64,000 nt of DNA from an uncultured Verrucomicrobiota bacterium (GTDB lineage: Bacteria; Verrucomicrobiota; Verrucomicrobiia; Limisphaerales; UBA9464). Below, one piece after another: positions 27,661-35,776 of this stretch. The notes under the pieces are model-generated. The model did not search any database and was not told the DNA's origin. It saw only the letters and a program-made list of their open reading frames with translations. The DNA lies in the NCBI GenBank assembly GCA_903907995.1, contig CAIVQH010000049.1, positions 1-64,000 of the forward strand, read 5' to 3'. Made by a program: the position numbers and the translations under genes. How positions within the stretch are numbered: the first letter of the stretch is position 1; each line of letters starts with the position of its first letter.

Positions 27661-28905
27661 GTGCGGCGCAGGCTTGTCGTGACCGGCCGTGACGCCGAGA
27701 CTGGGCGCGTGATTTCCGGAGCGCGCGAAGAGTTTGGGTCCCGGCTGCAGCAGGCGGTGGCCGACGGCTCCCTGGTGCGCCTGACCCTGGGTGGCCCCCA
27801 GGGCGGGGACGCGACTCTGCGGCAGCTGTCCGTGCGCCCCGTCCGGTTGCGCGCCGGCCCGCGGCTGGCCTTCGTGTGGCGCCACGAGACGCGGGATGTG
27901 ACCAAGAATCATCCGCCGGACGAGGCCTTGGCCCAGCTGGGCGAACTCATCGGCCACCGCTTTGCCACGGCGCACCTGTTCACCACGTCCGCCACGGTCC
28001 ACCTCGAATTCCGGCCAAACCGCCCGCCGCAGCTGCATGTGGGACCGCCGACCGAGTCCGCCCAACCGCTCTCCACCGGCCAAAGCCACGATCGCGACAA
28101 AGCCCGGCCAATCCCCGCCCAGACCGGCTGGTTGTCGGCCCTGGGAGTCACCACCGCCGAAGGCAAGGTGCGCGCCGGCATGGAGGCAAAATTCCGGCAG
28201 ATCAACCGCTTCGTCGAACTGCTGGCTCCGCTGCTTGGTGAGGCTCCGTTGCCTGCCGAGGGTCCGCTGGGCCTGGTGGATATGGGCTGCGGCAAGGGTT
28301 ATCTGACGTTCGCGGCCCATGATTGTCTGCGGCGCATGACGGGGCGACCGGTGCAGGTCCGGGGCGTGGAAGCCCGTCCTGAGCTGGTGGCGCTCAGCAA
28401 CCGGGCCGCCCATGAGTCGGGGTTGGAAGGCCTTGAATTCGTTGCCGGGAACATTGCGGACACCCCGTTGGAGCACACCCACATCCTTGTCGCCCTGCAC
28501 GCCTGCGACACGGCGACCGATGATGCCCTGGCCCGTGGGGTGGCGGCCGAGGCGGCCCTGCTACTGGTGGCCCCCTGCTGCCACAAGGAGGTGCGTCCCC
28601 AATTGGTGCCGCCCCCGGCACTCGCCGAGGCGCTGCGGCACGGCATTTTCCGCGAGCGACAGGCCGAATTCGTCACCGACGCCCTGCGCGCCGCGCTGCT
28701 TGAATGGGCCGGCTACACCACCAATGTGATGGAATTCATCAGCCCGGAGCACACCGGCAAAAACCTGCTGATCACGGCCGTGAAGCGTACCCGGCCCTTT
28801 GACCGTGAAGCCGCCGCCCGGCGCGTCCGTGAGCTGGCGGCGCTTTATGGCGTGCGGCGACAGGCCTTGGCCAGTCGGCTGGGTTTCGACCTGGCTGCGC
28901 CTTGA
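27661..28905 (+). CDS. SAM-dependent methyltransferase (Methyltransf_32 type)
   Basis: 414-residue protein. The N-terminal half is a mixed region with an odd FVWRHETRDVTKNH motif. The C-terminal half has a Rossmann SAM-binding fold: motif I VDMGCGKGYLTFAAHD, acidic loop VEARPEL, and LHACDTATDDALA. The APCCHKEVRP motif is typical of the Methyltransf_32 family. The substrate, likely RNA or protein, is unknown. The start is a GTG with no close ATG in frame. The next gene starts 5 nt after its stop, so the two are co-transcribed. Confidence 0.78.
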   Translation: MRRRLVVTGRDAETGRVISGAREEFGSRLQQAVADGSLVRLTLGGPQGGDATLRQLSVRPVRLRAGPRLAFVWRHETRDVTKNHPPDEALAQLGELIGHRFATAHLFTTSATVHLEFRPNRPPQLHVGPPTESAQPLSTGQSHDRDKARPIPAQTGWLSALGVTTAEGKVRAGMEAKFRQINRFVELLAPLLGEAPLPAEGPLGLVDMGCGKGYLTFAAHDCLRRMTGRPVQVRGVEARPELVALSNRAAHESGLEGLEFVAGNIADTPLEHTHILVALHACDTATDDALARGVAAEAALLLVAPCCHKEVRPQLVPPPALAEALRHGIFRERQAEFVTDALRAALLEWAGYTTNVMEFISPEHTGKNLLITAVKRTRPFDREAAARRVRELAALYGVRRQALASRLGFDLAAP

Positions 28906-28910
28906 ACCCT

Positions 28911-29927
28911 ATGGACCCCGACACGTTGGATTGGGCGGCGCTGGACCGGCTCCGGGAAACCTTCCTTCAGGGAAAGTCGGCCAGCGCGGGCGCCTACTGG
29001 CATTCGCGGAGCGATCTGGCCAACTACGATGCGACCTTTGGCGAGCGCATCGGCTGGAAATGGGATGCCGTACTGCGCGAGCTGCGGCTCCGGGGCTGGC
29101 AGCCGCCTCCGGGACCGGTGCTGGACTTTGGCTGCGGCAGCGGTGTCGCCGGCCTGCGGGTGATCGCGGCCTTTGGCGCGGAACGCTTTACGAAGCTGTT
29201 CGTGCATGACCGGTCGGCCTTGGCCGAGGAGTTTGCCCTGTTCCGCGCCCGGGAAGAATTTTCCACGTTGGCGACCGCCCGGCTGGCCCGTGCCGAACTG
29301 GCCACCCTCGAATTGCCCGGCACCCTGGTAGTCAGCCACGTGCTGAACGAGCTGCCGGACAACCAGCGGCGGCAACTGCTGGCACTGGCCCGGCGCGCCC
29401 AGGCTGTGATCTGGGTGGAACCGGGCACCCATGCCGACAGCGGGGAACTCATCGCCGTGCGGGAAGCGCTGCGGGAAGAGTTCGTGGTCGTGGCCCCCTG
29501 CACCCACTGCGAGGCGTGCGGGCTGCTGGCTCCCGGCAACGAACGGCATTGGTGCCATAATTTCGCCCCGCCCCCGCCGGCCATCTTCGCGGATTCCGGC
29601 TGGACGCGCTTTGCCCGGCGGGCGGGCATCGATCTCCGCAGCCTGCCCTACAGCTTCCTTGTGCTGGAGCGCAAGCCGGGTTCACCCGACTGTCCGCCGC
29701 CGCCGCCGGGGGTTTCGCGAATGCTCGGCATACCGCGCCTCTACAAGGGATATTTAAAGCTCTACGACTGCTCCAGCACCTCTGTCCGGGAGCTGATGCT
29801 GCAAAAACGGGACCTCCCGGAGCTGTTCGCCAGTCTGGCCGACGAGTCGGAGGCGGTTCCGCTGTTCCAGTGGCATACCGAAAAGGCACGTGCCCATGCG
29901 GGTACCCATTGGCCGCCGGCGGTCTGA
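28911..29927 (+). CDS. Rsm22-family small-ribosomal-subunit methyltransferase-like protein
   Basis: 338-residue protein. SAM-binding motif I (VLDFGCGSGVAGLRVI) is near residue 70. A Cys cluster PCTHCEACGLLA followed by RHWCHNF matches the Rsm22/METTL17 signature, which holds a 4Fe-4S cluster. The Rsm22 family helps assemble the small (mito)ribosomal subunit. The C-terminal part (PRLYKGYLKLYDCSS) is also seen in this family. I start at the ATG just after the upstream stop. It sits behind another methyltransferase, which suggests a joint role in ribosome or RNA maturation (inference). Confidence 0.72.
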   Translation: MDPDTLDWAALDRLRETFLQGKSASAGAYWHSRSDLANYDATFGERIGWKWDAVLRELRLRGWQPPPGPVLDFGCGSGVAGLRVIAAFGAERFTKLFVHDRSALAEEFALFRAREEFSTLATARLARAELATLELPGTLVVSHVLNELPDNQRRQLLALARRAQAVIWVEPGTHADSGELIAVREALREEFVVVAPCTHCEACGLLAPGNERHWCHNFAPPPPAIFADSGWTRFARRAGIDLRSLPYSFLVLERKPGSPDCPPPPPGVSRMLGIPRLYKGYLKLYDCSSTSVRELMLQKRDLPELFASLADESEAVPLFQWHTEKARAHAGTHWPPAV

Positions 29928-30275
29928 CTGGGATGACGCTGTGCCATTGCTGGTTTGGGCGCCGAATGGCTTGGCCCGCCTGCCTCGGATCAGCTTGGTC
30001 GTGAAATCCTTAACCTAATGATTCAAAGGCTCTTGCGTGACGATTGCAATTGCAGTTCTGCAGGGGGCATGGACCCGGGTTGGGCAGATTGGCTGGTGAG
30101 TCAGGTGTTTTACCCAGAAAGGTTAAAAATCGGCGAACCGGCTACTTTCCTAAAGACAACGGGCCGGAATCCGCTATGTCTGTAACGGAAGAGCTCGTTG
30201 GACAGAAAAAAACTGTTGACGTAGGCCCTAGTCTTTCGGCACGGTCACTGCACACACGGAAACAAACTAAACCAT
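29928..30275. other. Intergenic leader upstream of the secreted-protein cluster
   Basis: 348 bp without a gene. It contains a TTGACG hexamer at about 30215 and a sigma-54-like element at 30238-30251 (listed separately). No hairpin with a T tract or repeat copy is seen. Confidence 0.5.
30238..30251 (+). promoter_or_regulatory. Candidate sigma-54 (-24/-12) promoter
   Basis: The sequence CGGCACGGTCACTGCAC has GG and GC separated by exactly 10 nt and matches most of the TGGCACG-N4-TTGCA consensus (mismatches at the first base and at the first T of TTGC). It would start transcription about 13 nt later, just before the ATG at 30276. In other PEP-CTERM bacteria the PrsK/PrsR system with sigma-54 controls such genes, which makes the match worth attention. 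Only sequence similarity supports it. Confidence 0.4.
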
Positions 30276-30950
30276 ATGAAGACTCAATCTCTTCTCCTCA
30301 CTGCCGCTGCAGTGTGCCTCGGGGCGACATCCGCCTTTGGCGCCGTCAGCAGCAACATTGTCGGCTACACCAAGCTCAGCCTGAATGCAGGTCTGAACCT
30401 GATCGCCAACACTCTTGACAACAAGTCTGGCAACAAGATCGCCGACGTGATCCCCGCTGTGCCCGACGGCACGACGGTGTATCAGTACAGCGGCGGCACG
30501 TTCTCGAGCGCGCAGTTCCTCGCGAATGATCCTGCCAATCCGTCTGCTGGTGGCATCTGGAGCGCGGACGCGACTCTGGCGCCCGGCAACGGCTTCTTCA
30601 TCGACGTTGGCGCTGCCGCCACGTCCGTTGTCTTCGTGGGTGAGGTTCTTCAGGGCAGCCTGAGCAACCCCATTCCTTCGGGTCTGTCCATCAAGTCCTC
30701 ACAGGTTCCGCAGGCCGGCGCTCTCGACGCGCTGGGCCTGGTTGCCGGTGACGGTGACACGGTGTTCGTCTACAAGGGCGCCGCCGGTTATGATGGCTTC
30801 CAGTTCCTGGCCAATGATCCGGCCAATCCTTCCGCTGGCGGCATCTGGACTACGACGGACAGCGCGGCCCCTCAAATTGCCGTCGGTCAGGCTGTGTTCT
30901 ATTCCTCCGGTGGCCAGGCCACGTGGAATCGTACGTTCACTGTGAACTGA
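30276..30950 (+). CDS. Secreted protein with an internal duplication
   Basis: 224-residue exported protein of unrecognised function, with signal peptide MKTQSLLLTAAAVCLGATSAFG. Two halves share the exact block FLANDPANPSAGGIW (about residues 86-100 and 179-193), each preceded by a VY-Y-G strand pair (TTVYQYSGG, DTVFVYKGA) and followed by a G-(N)FF or AVFY strand. It is thus built of two similar beta domains. It ends without a PEP-CTERM sorting tail, in contrast to the seven genes that follow. It might be a surface or matrix protein. Confidence 0.75.
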   Translation: MKTQSLLLTAAAVCLGATSAFGAVSSNIVGYTKLSLNAGLNLIANTLDNKSGNKIADVIPAVPDGTTVYQYSGGTFSSAQFLANDPANPSAGGIWSADATLAPGNGFFIDVGAAATSVVFVGEVLQGSLSNPIPSGLSIKSSQVPQAGALDALGLVAGDGDTVFVYKGAAGYDGFQFLANDPANPSAGGIWTTTDSAAPQIAVGQAVFYSSGGQATWNRTFTVN

Positions 30951-31002
30951 AACGTTGAATTGACGGTTCATCTTCAACCCGGTTAGAACTCCCAATAAAC
31001 CA

Positions 31003-31530
31003 ATGAAAAAAATTCTACTCACGCTCGCGGCCAGTGCCACGGTTTTTAGCGCGTTTGCTACGGACGGCACTTTCTCCGCGTCCAACGTCATCAACAGTGT
31101 TCGTCAGTACATTTTCAATCCTGACGGGACCACCAAGCTGGCCAAGGCCAACGGTGCCGTTGAGTTCCTGTACAACGGGGCTGTGGTTGGCACCGGAACC
31201 TACGGCTTCCTGGCCGATGGTCTTTTCAGTGCTGGTACGGTCAGCATTCCTAATCAGGCCGGTAACGCGGTCGCGATCACCATCGAAGTTTGGGACAAGA
31301 GCACCCAGGCCACGTACGATCTCGCATCGACCGTTGCCGGTGGCACTTATTTGCCTGCTCAAACCGTGACCATCACCCTCGGTGGTGGTGGTAGCCCGGC
31401 GGCCACGCCTGCTCCGCTCACTGGTTTCACTGGTGGAACGCTTAAGGTCGTTCCCACCCCCGAGCCCTCTACGGTTGCCTTGGCCGCCCTCGGCCTCGGT
31501 GGTCTGCTGTTCATCAGCCGCCGCAAGTAA
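31003..31530 (+). CDS. PEP-CTERM protein, tandem copy 1 of 7
   Basis: 175 residues: signal peptide, a beta-rich central domain (DGTFSASNVINSVRQY, YNGAVVGTGTYGF, SAGTVSIPNQAGNAVAITIE) and a C-terminal PEP-CTERM sorting signal (PEPSTVALAALGLGGLLFIS, then RRK). The PEP box, hydrophobic helix and basic tail are recognised by an exosortase, which is not in this window. Such proteins are exported and may join an extracellular polysaccharide matrix. It is the first of seven related genes. A strong terminator follows. Confidence 0.9.
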   Translation: MKKILLTLAASATVFSAFATDGTFSASNVINSVRQYIFNPDGTTKLAKANGAVEFLYNGAVVGTGTYGFLADGLFSAGTVSIPNQAGNAVAITIEVWDKSTQATYDLASTVAGGTYLPAQTVTITLGGGGSPAATPAPLTGFTGGTLKVVPTPEPSTVALAALGLGGLLFISRRK

Positions 31531-31549
31531 TTGCGTCTGTCATTTCAAG

Positions 31550-31580
31550 AAGGCCGCTCTGCAAAGAGCGGCCTTTTTTT
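31550..31580 (+). terminator. Terminator after PEP-CTERM copy 1
   Basis: An 11-bp stem (AAGGCCGCTCT / AGAGCGGCCTT, loop GCAA) followed by T residues to 31580. The same hairpin follows copy 2, so it was duplicated with the gene. Confidence 0.9.
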
Positions 31581-31652
31581 GTTTTCCGTTGACAGGGAAA
31601 GCTTCATGCAATTGCTTCATCACCTCCTCAAGGCGGTCATTTATCCATTCTT

Positions 31653-32168
31653 ATGAAGAAGGCATTGTTTGCGTTCGCAACGGGAGCAGTTGTGTTTGGC
31701 GCGTCTGCCGCCGATGGCACTTTTTCCGCCTCCGCCGTCATCAATGGCGTTCGCTACTATGTCTATGACGTCGATGGCGCGAAGTTGTCCAAGGCCAATG
31801 GCGCCGTGCAGTTCATCTACAACGGGACGGTGCTCGGTGCCGGGACCTACGGCTTCCTAACCGATGGTCTTTTCAGTGCTGGTACGATCAGCATCCCTGG
31901 GCAGGCCGGCCAAACGGTCGCCATTACCATCGAAGTCTGGGACAAGACCAAGGCAGCGACCTATGACATCGCCTCGGCCTTCGGTCCCTACTGGCTCCCT
32001 CAGACAGTGACCATTACGCTCGGCGGTGCTGGCACCCCGGCGGCCACGCCTGCTCCCCTCACTGGCTACACGGGTGGACAGGCCTTTCTCCCCGTTCCCG
32101 AGCCTACCACCGTTGCCTTGGCCGCGCTCGGCCTCGGTGGCCTGCTCTTCGTCCGCCGGCGCAAGTGA
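31653..32168 (+). CDS. PEP-CTERM protein, tandem copy 2 of 7
   Basis: 171 residues, same layout as copy 1: signal peptide (MKKALFAFATGAVVFGASAA), DGTFSASAVINGVRYYVYD, conserved core and PEPTTVALAALGLGGLLFVR tail with RRRK end. The core has AKLSKANGAVQF where others have TTKLAKANGAVQF. It has its own upstream region of about 120 bp, with a TTGACA-like element at 31589, and its own terminator. Confidence 0.9.
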   Translation: MKKALFAFATGAVVFGASAADGTFSASAVINGVRYYVYDVDGAKLSKANGAVQFIYNGTVLGAGTYGFLTDGLFSAGTISIPGQAGQTVAITIEVWDKTKAATYDIASAFGPYWLPQTVTITLGGAGTPAATPAPLTGYTGGQAFLPVPEPTTVALAALGLGGLLFVRRRK

Positions 32169-32187
32169 TTGTGTTTGTCATTTCAAA

Positions 32188-32220
32188 AAGGCCGCTCTGC
32201 AAAGAGCGGCCTTTTGTTTT
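32188..32220 (+). terminator. Terminator after PEP-CTERM copy 2
   Basis: Stem AAGGCCGCTCT / AGAGCGGCCTT with loop GCAA at 32188-32213, then TTGTTTT. It is identical in stem to the terminator after copy 1. Confidence 0.88.
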
Positions 32221-32288
32221 CCCGTTGACAGGGAAAGCACCGTGCCGTTGCTTCATCACATCCCCAAGGCGGTGATTTATCCATTCTT

Positions 32289-32810
32289 ATGAAAAAGGCC
32301 CTGCTCGCGTTCGCAGCGGGAACGGTCGTCTTCGGTGCCTCGGCCGCCGATGGCACCTTTGCCGGCTCCAACATCATCGGTGGTGTTCGCCAGTATGTCT
32401 ATGACGTCGATGGCACCACGAAGCTCGCGAAGGCCAATGGTGCCGTGCAGTTCGTGTACAATGGTGCTGTGGTCGGTGCCGGTACCTACGGCTTCCTGCA
32501 GGATGGTATCTTCAGTGCCGGCACGATCAGCATCCCTGGTCACGCCGGCCAAACGGTCGCCATCACCATCGAAGTCTGGGACAAGACCAGGGCAGCGACC
32601 TATGATCAAATCGTGAATGAGGTTGGAACGCACTACCTTTTTCCCCAGACTGTGAGCATCACCCTCGGTGGCGTTGGAAGCCCTCCCTCCACTCCAGCCG
32701 CGCTCACCGGCTTTACTGGTGGCCGACTATTTCTATTGCCAGAGCCCTCCACGATCGCCTTGGCCGCCCTCGGCCTCGGTGGCCTGCTCTTCGTCAGCCG
32801 GCGCAAGTGA
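32289..32810 (+). CDS. PEP-CTERM protein, tandem copy 3 of 7
   Basis: 173 residues with signal peptide MKKALLAFAAGTVVFGASAA, DGTFAGSNIIGGVRQYVYD, core and tail PEPSTIALAALGLGGLLFVS plus RRK. The leader repeats the copy 2 leader (TTGACAGGGAAAGC, then GATTTATCCATTCTTATG). There is no terminator after it; copy 4 starts 47 nt downstream, so copies 3-6 are likely one transcript. Confidence 0.9.
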   Translation: MKKALLAFAAGTVVFGASAADGTFAGSNIIGGVRQYVYDVDGTTKLAKANGAVQFVYNGAVVGAGTYGFLQDGIFSAGTISIPGHAGQTVAITIEVWDKTRAATYDQIVNEVGTHYLFPQTVSITLGGVGSPPSTPAALTGFTGGRLFLLPEPSTIALAALGLGGLLFVSRRK

Positions 32811-32857
32811 CTGTGGCTGTTGGAAACCATCCTTGGAGCGGTACGCAGTCCCTTCTT

Positions 32858-33382
32858 ATGAAGCAGATCCTTTTGGCGGTCGTGGCAGGAACCGCTGCTT
32901 TCGGTGCCTCGGCCGCCGATGGCACTTTTGCCGCCTCCAACGTCATCGGTGGCGTCCGCCAGTATGTTTATAATCCGGATGGCTCGAAGTTGTCCGTTTC
33001 CCTGGGCGCGGTGGAGTTTCTTTATAATGGAGGCGTGGTGGGGCAAGGAACGTACCGGTTCTTGAAGGATGGTCTGTTCAGCGCCGGCACAGTTGCCATT
33101 CCCGATCAGGCCGGGAAGACCGTCGACATCACCATCGAGGTCTGGGACAAGACCTATGGCGAGACCTATGAGATTGCGGCCACCAAGCCGTTCGCGTTGC
33201 TCCTGCTCCCCCAGACCGTGACCATCACTCTGGGCGGTGCCGGCAGCCCGCCTGCCACGGCGGCTTCCCTCACTGGTTTTACCGGGGGTACACTCTACTT
33301 TGCAAACGTGCCTGAACCGTCCGGAATCGCTCTGGCCGCTCTCGGTCTCGGTGGCCTGTTTTTCGTCAGCCGGCGCAAGTGA
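32858..33382 (+). CDS. PEP-CTERM protein, tandem copy 4 of 7
   Basis: 174 residues. Signal peptide MKQILLAVVAGTAAFGASAA is followed by the conserved DGTFAASNVIGGVRQYVY and a divergent centre (SKLSVSLGAVEF, VGQGTYRFLKDG). The tail is PEPSGIALAALGLGGLFFVS plus RRK. The start is the ATG after the conserved CTTCTT leader; an in-frame start farther upstream would remove the signal peptide from the N-terminus. It lies 46 nt before copy 5. Confidence 0.88.
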   Translation: MKQILLAVVAGTAAFGASAADGTFAASNVIGGVRQYVYNPDGSKLSVSLGAVEFLYNGGVVGQGTYRFLKDGLFSAGTVAIPDQAGKTVDITIEVWDKTYGETYEIAATKPFALLLLPQTVTITLGGAGSPPATAASLTGFTGGTLYFANVPEPSGIALAALGLGGLFFVSRRK

Positions 33383-33428
33383 TTACGGCGGTTGGAAACC
33401 ATCCCGGAGCGGCAGGAAATCCATTCTT

Positions 33429-33953
33429 ATGAAACAGATGCTTATCGCGGCCATGGCTGGAACCACCGCTTTCGGTGCGCATGGCGCCGACGGCACTTTT
33501 GCCGCCTCCAGCAGCATCGATGGGGTTCGTCAGTTCGTTTACGACGTCGATGGCACCACGAAGCTTGCGACAGCAAACGGTGCTGTCCAATTCCTGTTTA
33601 ACGGCAGTGTGGTTGGCACCGGTACCTACGGCTTTTGGGTGCCTGGCCTCTTCAGCGCCGGAACGATCAGCATACCTGGACAGGCTGGTAACACGGTTGC
33701 AATCACGATCGAAGTCTGGGACAAGACAACGGCACCAACCTATGAGCAAGCAATGGGCTTTGTTGGGAATTTCCTGCCCGCACAGACAGTATTCATTACG
33801 TTGGGTGGCGCTGGCCGATTTCCCGACGTGCCGGCCTCTCTTACCGGCTTCACTGGTGGCAAATTGTTACATCTCATGGCTCCCGAGCCCTCCGCGATCG
33901 CCTTGGCCGCCCTCGGCCTCGGTGGCCTGCTCTTCGTCAGCCGGCGCAAATGA
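33429..33953 (+). CDS. PEP-CTERM protein, tandem copy 5 of 7
   Basis: 174 residues. Signal peptide MKQMLIAAMAGTTAFGAHGA, then DGTFAASSSIDGVRQFVYD, core GAVQFLFNGSVVGTGTYGF and tail PEPSAIALAALGLGGLLFVS plus RRK. The variable segment before the tail (EQAMGFVGNFLPAQTVFI, GRFPDVPASLTGFTGG) differs strongly from neighbours, while the signal and tail are almost constant. The 47-nt spacer to copy 6 keeps the shared leader sequence. Confidence 0.88.
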   Translation: MKQMLIAAMAGTTAFGAHGADGTFAASSSIDGVRQFVYDVDGTTKLATANGAVQFLFNGSVVGTGTYGFWVPGLFSAGTISIPGQAGNTVAITIEVWDKTTAPTYEQAMGFVGNFLPAQTVFITLGGAGRFPDVPASLTGFTGGKLLHLMAPEPSAIALAALGLGGLLFVSRRK

Positions 33954-34000
33954 CTTTAGTTGTTGGAAACCGTCTTTGGAGCGGTAGGCAATCCATTCTT

Positions 34001-34504
34001 ATGAAACAGAGCCTTATCACGCTGGTGGCTGGAACCGTCGCGTTCACTGCGTCTGCGAGAGATGGCACCTTTTACGCCTCCGCTGTCATCAGTGGCGTCC
34101 GCGAGTATGTTTATCTCTATGACTGGGGTGGGGAGAAGTTGCCGAAAGATCGGGGCGCTGTTCAGTTCGTTTACAACGGGGCCGTGGTTGGTGCCGGGAC
34201 CTACGGCTTCCTGGTCGATGGGCTTTTCAGCGCCGGTGCGATCGGTATTCCTGGTGAGGCCGGTAACAGGGTTCAGATCACTGTCGACGTCTGGGATAAG
34301 GCGTCGGGCGCAACGTTCGAGACCGCGTATGGTCGCCTGTCGCAGACCGTAAGCATCGTCCTTGGAGGTGCCGGTTCGCCGCCCGCCCTGCCCGCCCAGC
34401 TCACGGGTTACACCGGTGGGATCATCTACACACCCGAGCCTTCCACGGTGGCCTTGGCCGCCGTCGGTCTCGGGGCTCTGCTCTTCGTCAGCCGGCGCAG
34501 GTGA
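34001..34504 (+). CDS. PEP-CTERM protein, tandem copy 6 of 7
   Basis: 167 residues, the most diverged of copies 1-6: MKQSLITLVAGTVAFTASAR signal, DGTFYASAVISGVREYVYLY, then DWGGEKLPKDRGAVQF, core SAGAIGIPGEAGNRVQITVD and a shortened variable part. The tail is PEPSTVALAAVGLGALLFVS plus RRR. No terminator hairpin follows; a 629-bp repeat-rich gap separates it from copy 7. Confidence 0.87.
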   Translation: MKQSLITLVAGTVAFTASARDGTFYASAVISGVREYVYLYDWGGEKLPKDRGAVQFVYNGAVVGAGTYGFLVDGLFSAGAIGIPGEAGNRVQITVDVWDKASGATFETAYGRLSQTVSIVLGGAGSPPALPAQLTGYTGGIIYTPEPSTVALAAVGLGALLFVSRRR

Positions 34505-35133
34505 TTGCGGCCGGTTTTTCGGGATCGTCCGACGCAAAGCAGGGAGCATCATCTCAGCGTGGCCATTCTCCGATGGATCTCCCACGCATCTATTGGGCCG
34601 CAGCGCTGAAAGCGCGTCTGAGTAATGCCTGGGGTGGAGCGAATAACGTGAGCGAAGCCCCAAGGATAAGCCCCCTCAATTCTGTCTGAGGGCTGAAAGC
34701 CTGACTCGAAGGCCACCGCCACCTTGGGACGCGCTGACAGCGCTCGAGCGGGTTGGCTCTGTGAACCTGGGGCTGCGTTCGCAAGGTTCCCTCCACCCCA
34801 GGCGTTCTTCGTACGGGCTTTCAGCCCTGCCAACCATGGCTGTGCTCCCGCCTCGTCGAAAAGCTCCCGTGGTCAGCGTTGGGCTCCGGGTGCGTGGTGG
34901 GGCGAGCGTCCGCGCGAGCCGGGCCGCCCCAGACCGATGGAGCCGTGGCTCGCCGACGCTCGCACCACCGGGTTTTCTTTCGGCCGCGAGCGCCAGCTCT
35001 CGCCGGGCCCCTGGAAGCACTAACCACGGTGTCAAGATGAGCCCCTCAAAGCCTCGGCCCTGTTTCGTCATTGACGGAGAAAAGCTGCCGTCGTTCGCTG
35101 GTTGGGTTGGCGCCAACTTACCAATTGGTTCCC
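34505..35133. repeat. Repeat-rich intergenic region between PEP-CTERM copies 6 and 7
   Basis: No gene is supported in these 629 bp. 34614-34650 (minus) and 34791-34832 (plus) are two inverted copies of the CTCCACCCCAGGC...GCTTTCAGC repeat also seen at 23-58. 34896-34969 is copy 2 of the GGTGGGGCGAGCGTCC palindrome. The region looks like a site where several repeat families have accumulated. Confidence 0.7.
34896..34969. repeat. Dispersed palindromic repeat (GGTGGGGCGAGCGTCC family), copy 2
   Basis: Left arm GGTGGGGCGAGCGTC (34896-34910) pairs with GACGCTCGCACCACC (34955-34969) with one mismatch. The central block GCGAGCCGGGCCGCCCCAGA is the same as in copy 1 at 9571-9590. Confidence 0.8.
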
Positions 35134-35649
35134 ATGAAAGCCTTCACTCTTGCCTTTGCAATCGGAGCTGCCGCGTACCATGCGGTCGCGAGGGATGGCA
35201 TCTTTGTTGCCTCCAGTATCGTCGACGGTCTCCGTCAGTATATCTACGACGTAGATGGGACCACGAAGCTGGCGACGGCCAGCGGTGCGGTGCAGTTCCT
35301 TTACAACGGAGGGGTGGTGGGCAATGGGGTCTATGGGTTCCTTGCGCCGGGAACATTTTCTGGCGGCTACATCAGCATTCCTAACATGGCCGGCGAGAAT
35401 GCCAGCATCACCATCGAAATCTGGGACAAGACTACAGGGTCTACTTATGAGCAGGCCATGATTTCGGGGCATTACATGCCGACCCAGACGATCAGGTTCA
35501 CTTTGGGAGGGGGCGGTGGGGGGGTGCCGAGCCCGCCATCCGAACTCTACGGCTTCACCGGGGGCAAGCTGATTGTGGCTCCCGAGCCTTCCAAGTTTGC
35601 CTTGGCCGTCCTCGGTCTCGGTGGCCTGCTCTTCGTTAGCCGGCGCTAG
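35134..35649 (+). CDS. PEP-CTERM protein, tandem copy 7 of 7
   Basis: 171 residues. Signal MKAFTLAFAIGAAAYHAVAR, DGIFVASSIVDGLRQYIYD, TTKLATASGAVQFLYNGGVV, a glycine-rich turn (LGGGGGGVPSPPSELYGF) and tail PEPSKFALAVLGLGGLLFVS plus RR. It is the most distant of the seven in sequence and is set apart from copy 6 by repeats, so it may be the oldest duplicate or one separated by later insertions. The start is set by the signal peptide. Confidence 0.87.
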   Translation: MKAFTLAFAIGAAAYHAVARDGIFVASSIVDGLRQYIYDVDGTTKLATASGAVQFLYNGGVVGNGVYGFLAPGTFSGGYISIPNMAGENASITIEIWDKTTGSTYEQAMISGHYMPTQTIRFTLGGGGGGVPSPPSELYGFTGGKLIVAPEPSKFALAVLGLGGLLFVSRR

Positions 35650-35776
35650 TGATGGCGCCCCGCTCAAGTCGGCGGCGCGGCCGTCAGCCACGATGAAAGG
35701 TGCGCCCGCCAAGGCGGCCTACTCCGTTTCGTCATTGACGGGTGAACGGTTCCACCTTTACCAAGAGGGCGTCATT

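Noticed and set aside
31589-31653. Sigma-70 promoter TTGACA ahead of PEP-CTERM copies 2 and 3
   Set aside because: A TTGACA box is present in both leaders, but I found no convincing -10 box at 16-18 nt, so I do not list it as a promoter.
34761-35384. A 207-codon frame overlapping the repeats and PEP-CTERM copy 7
   Set aside because: It runs through two repeat elements and out of frame through copy 7; no protein feature supports it.
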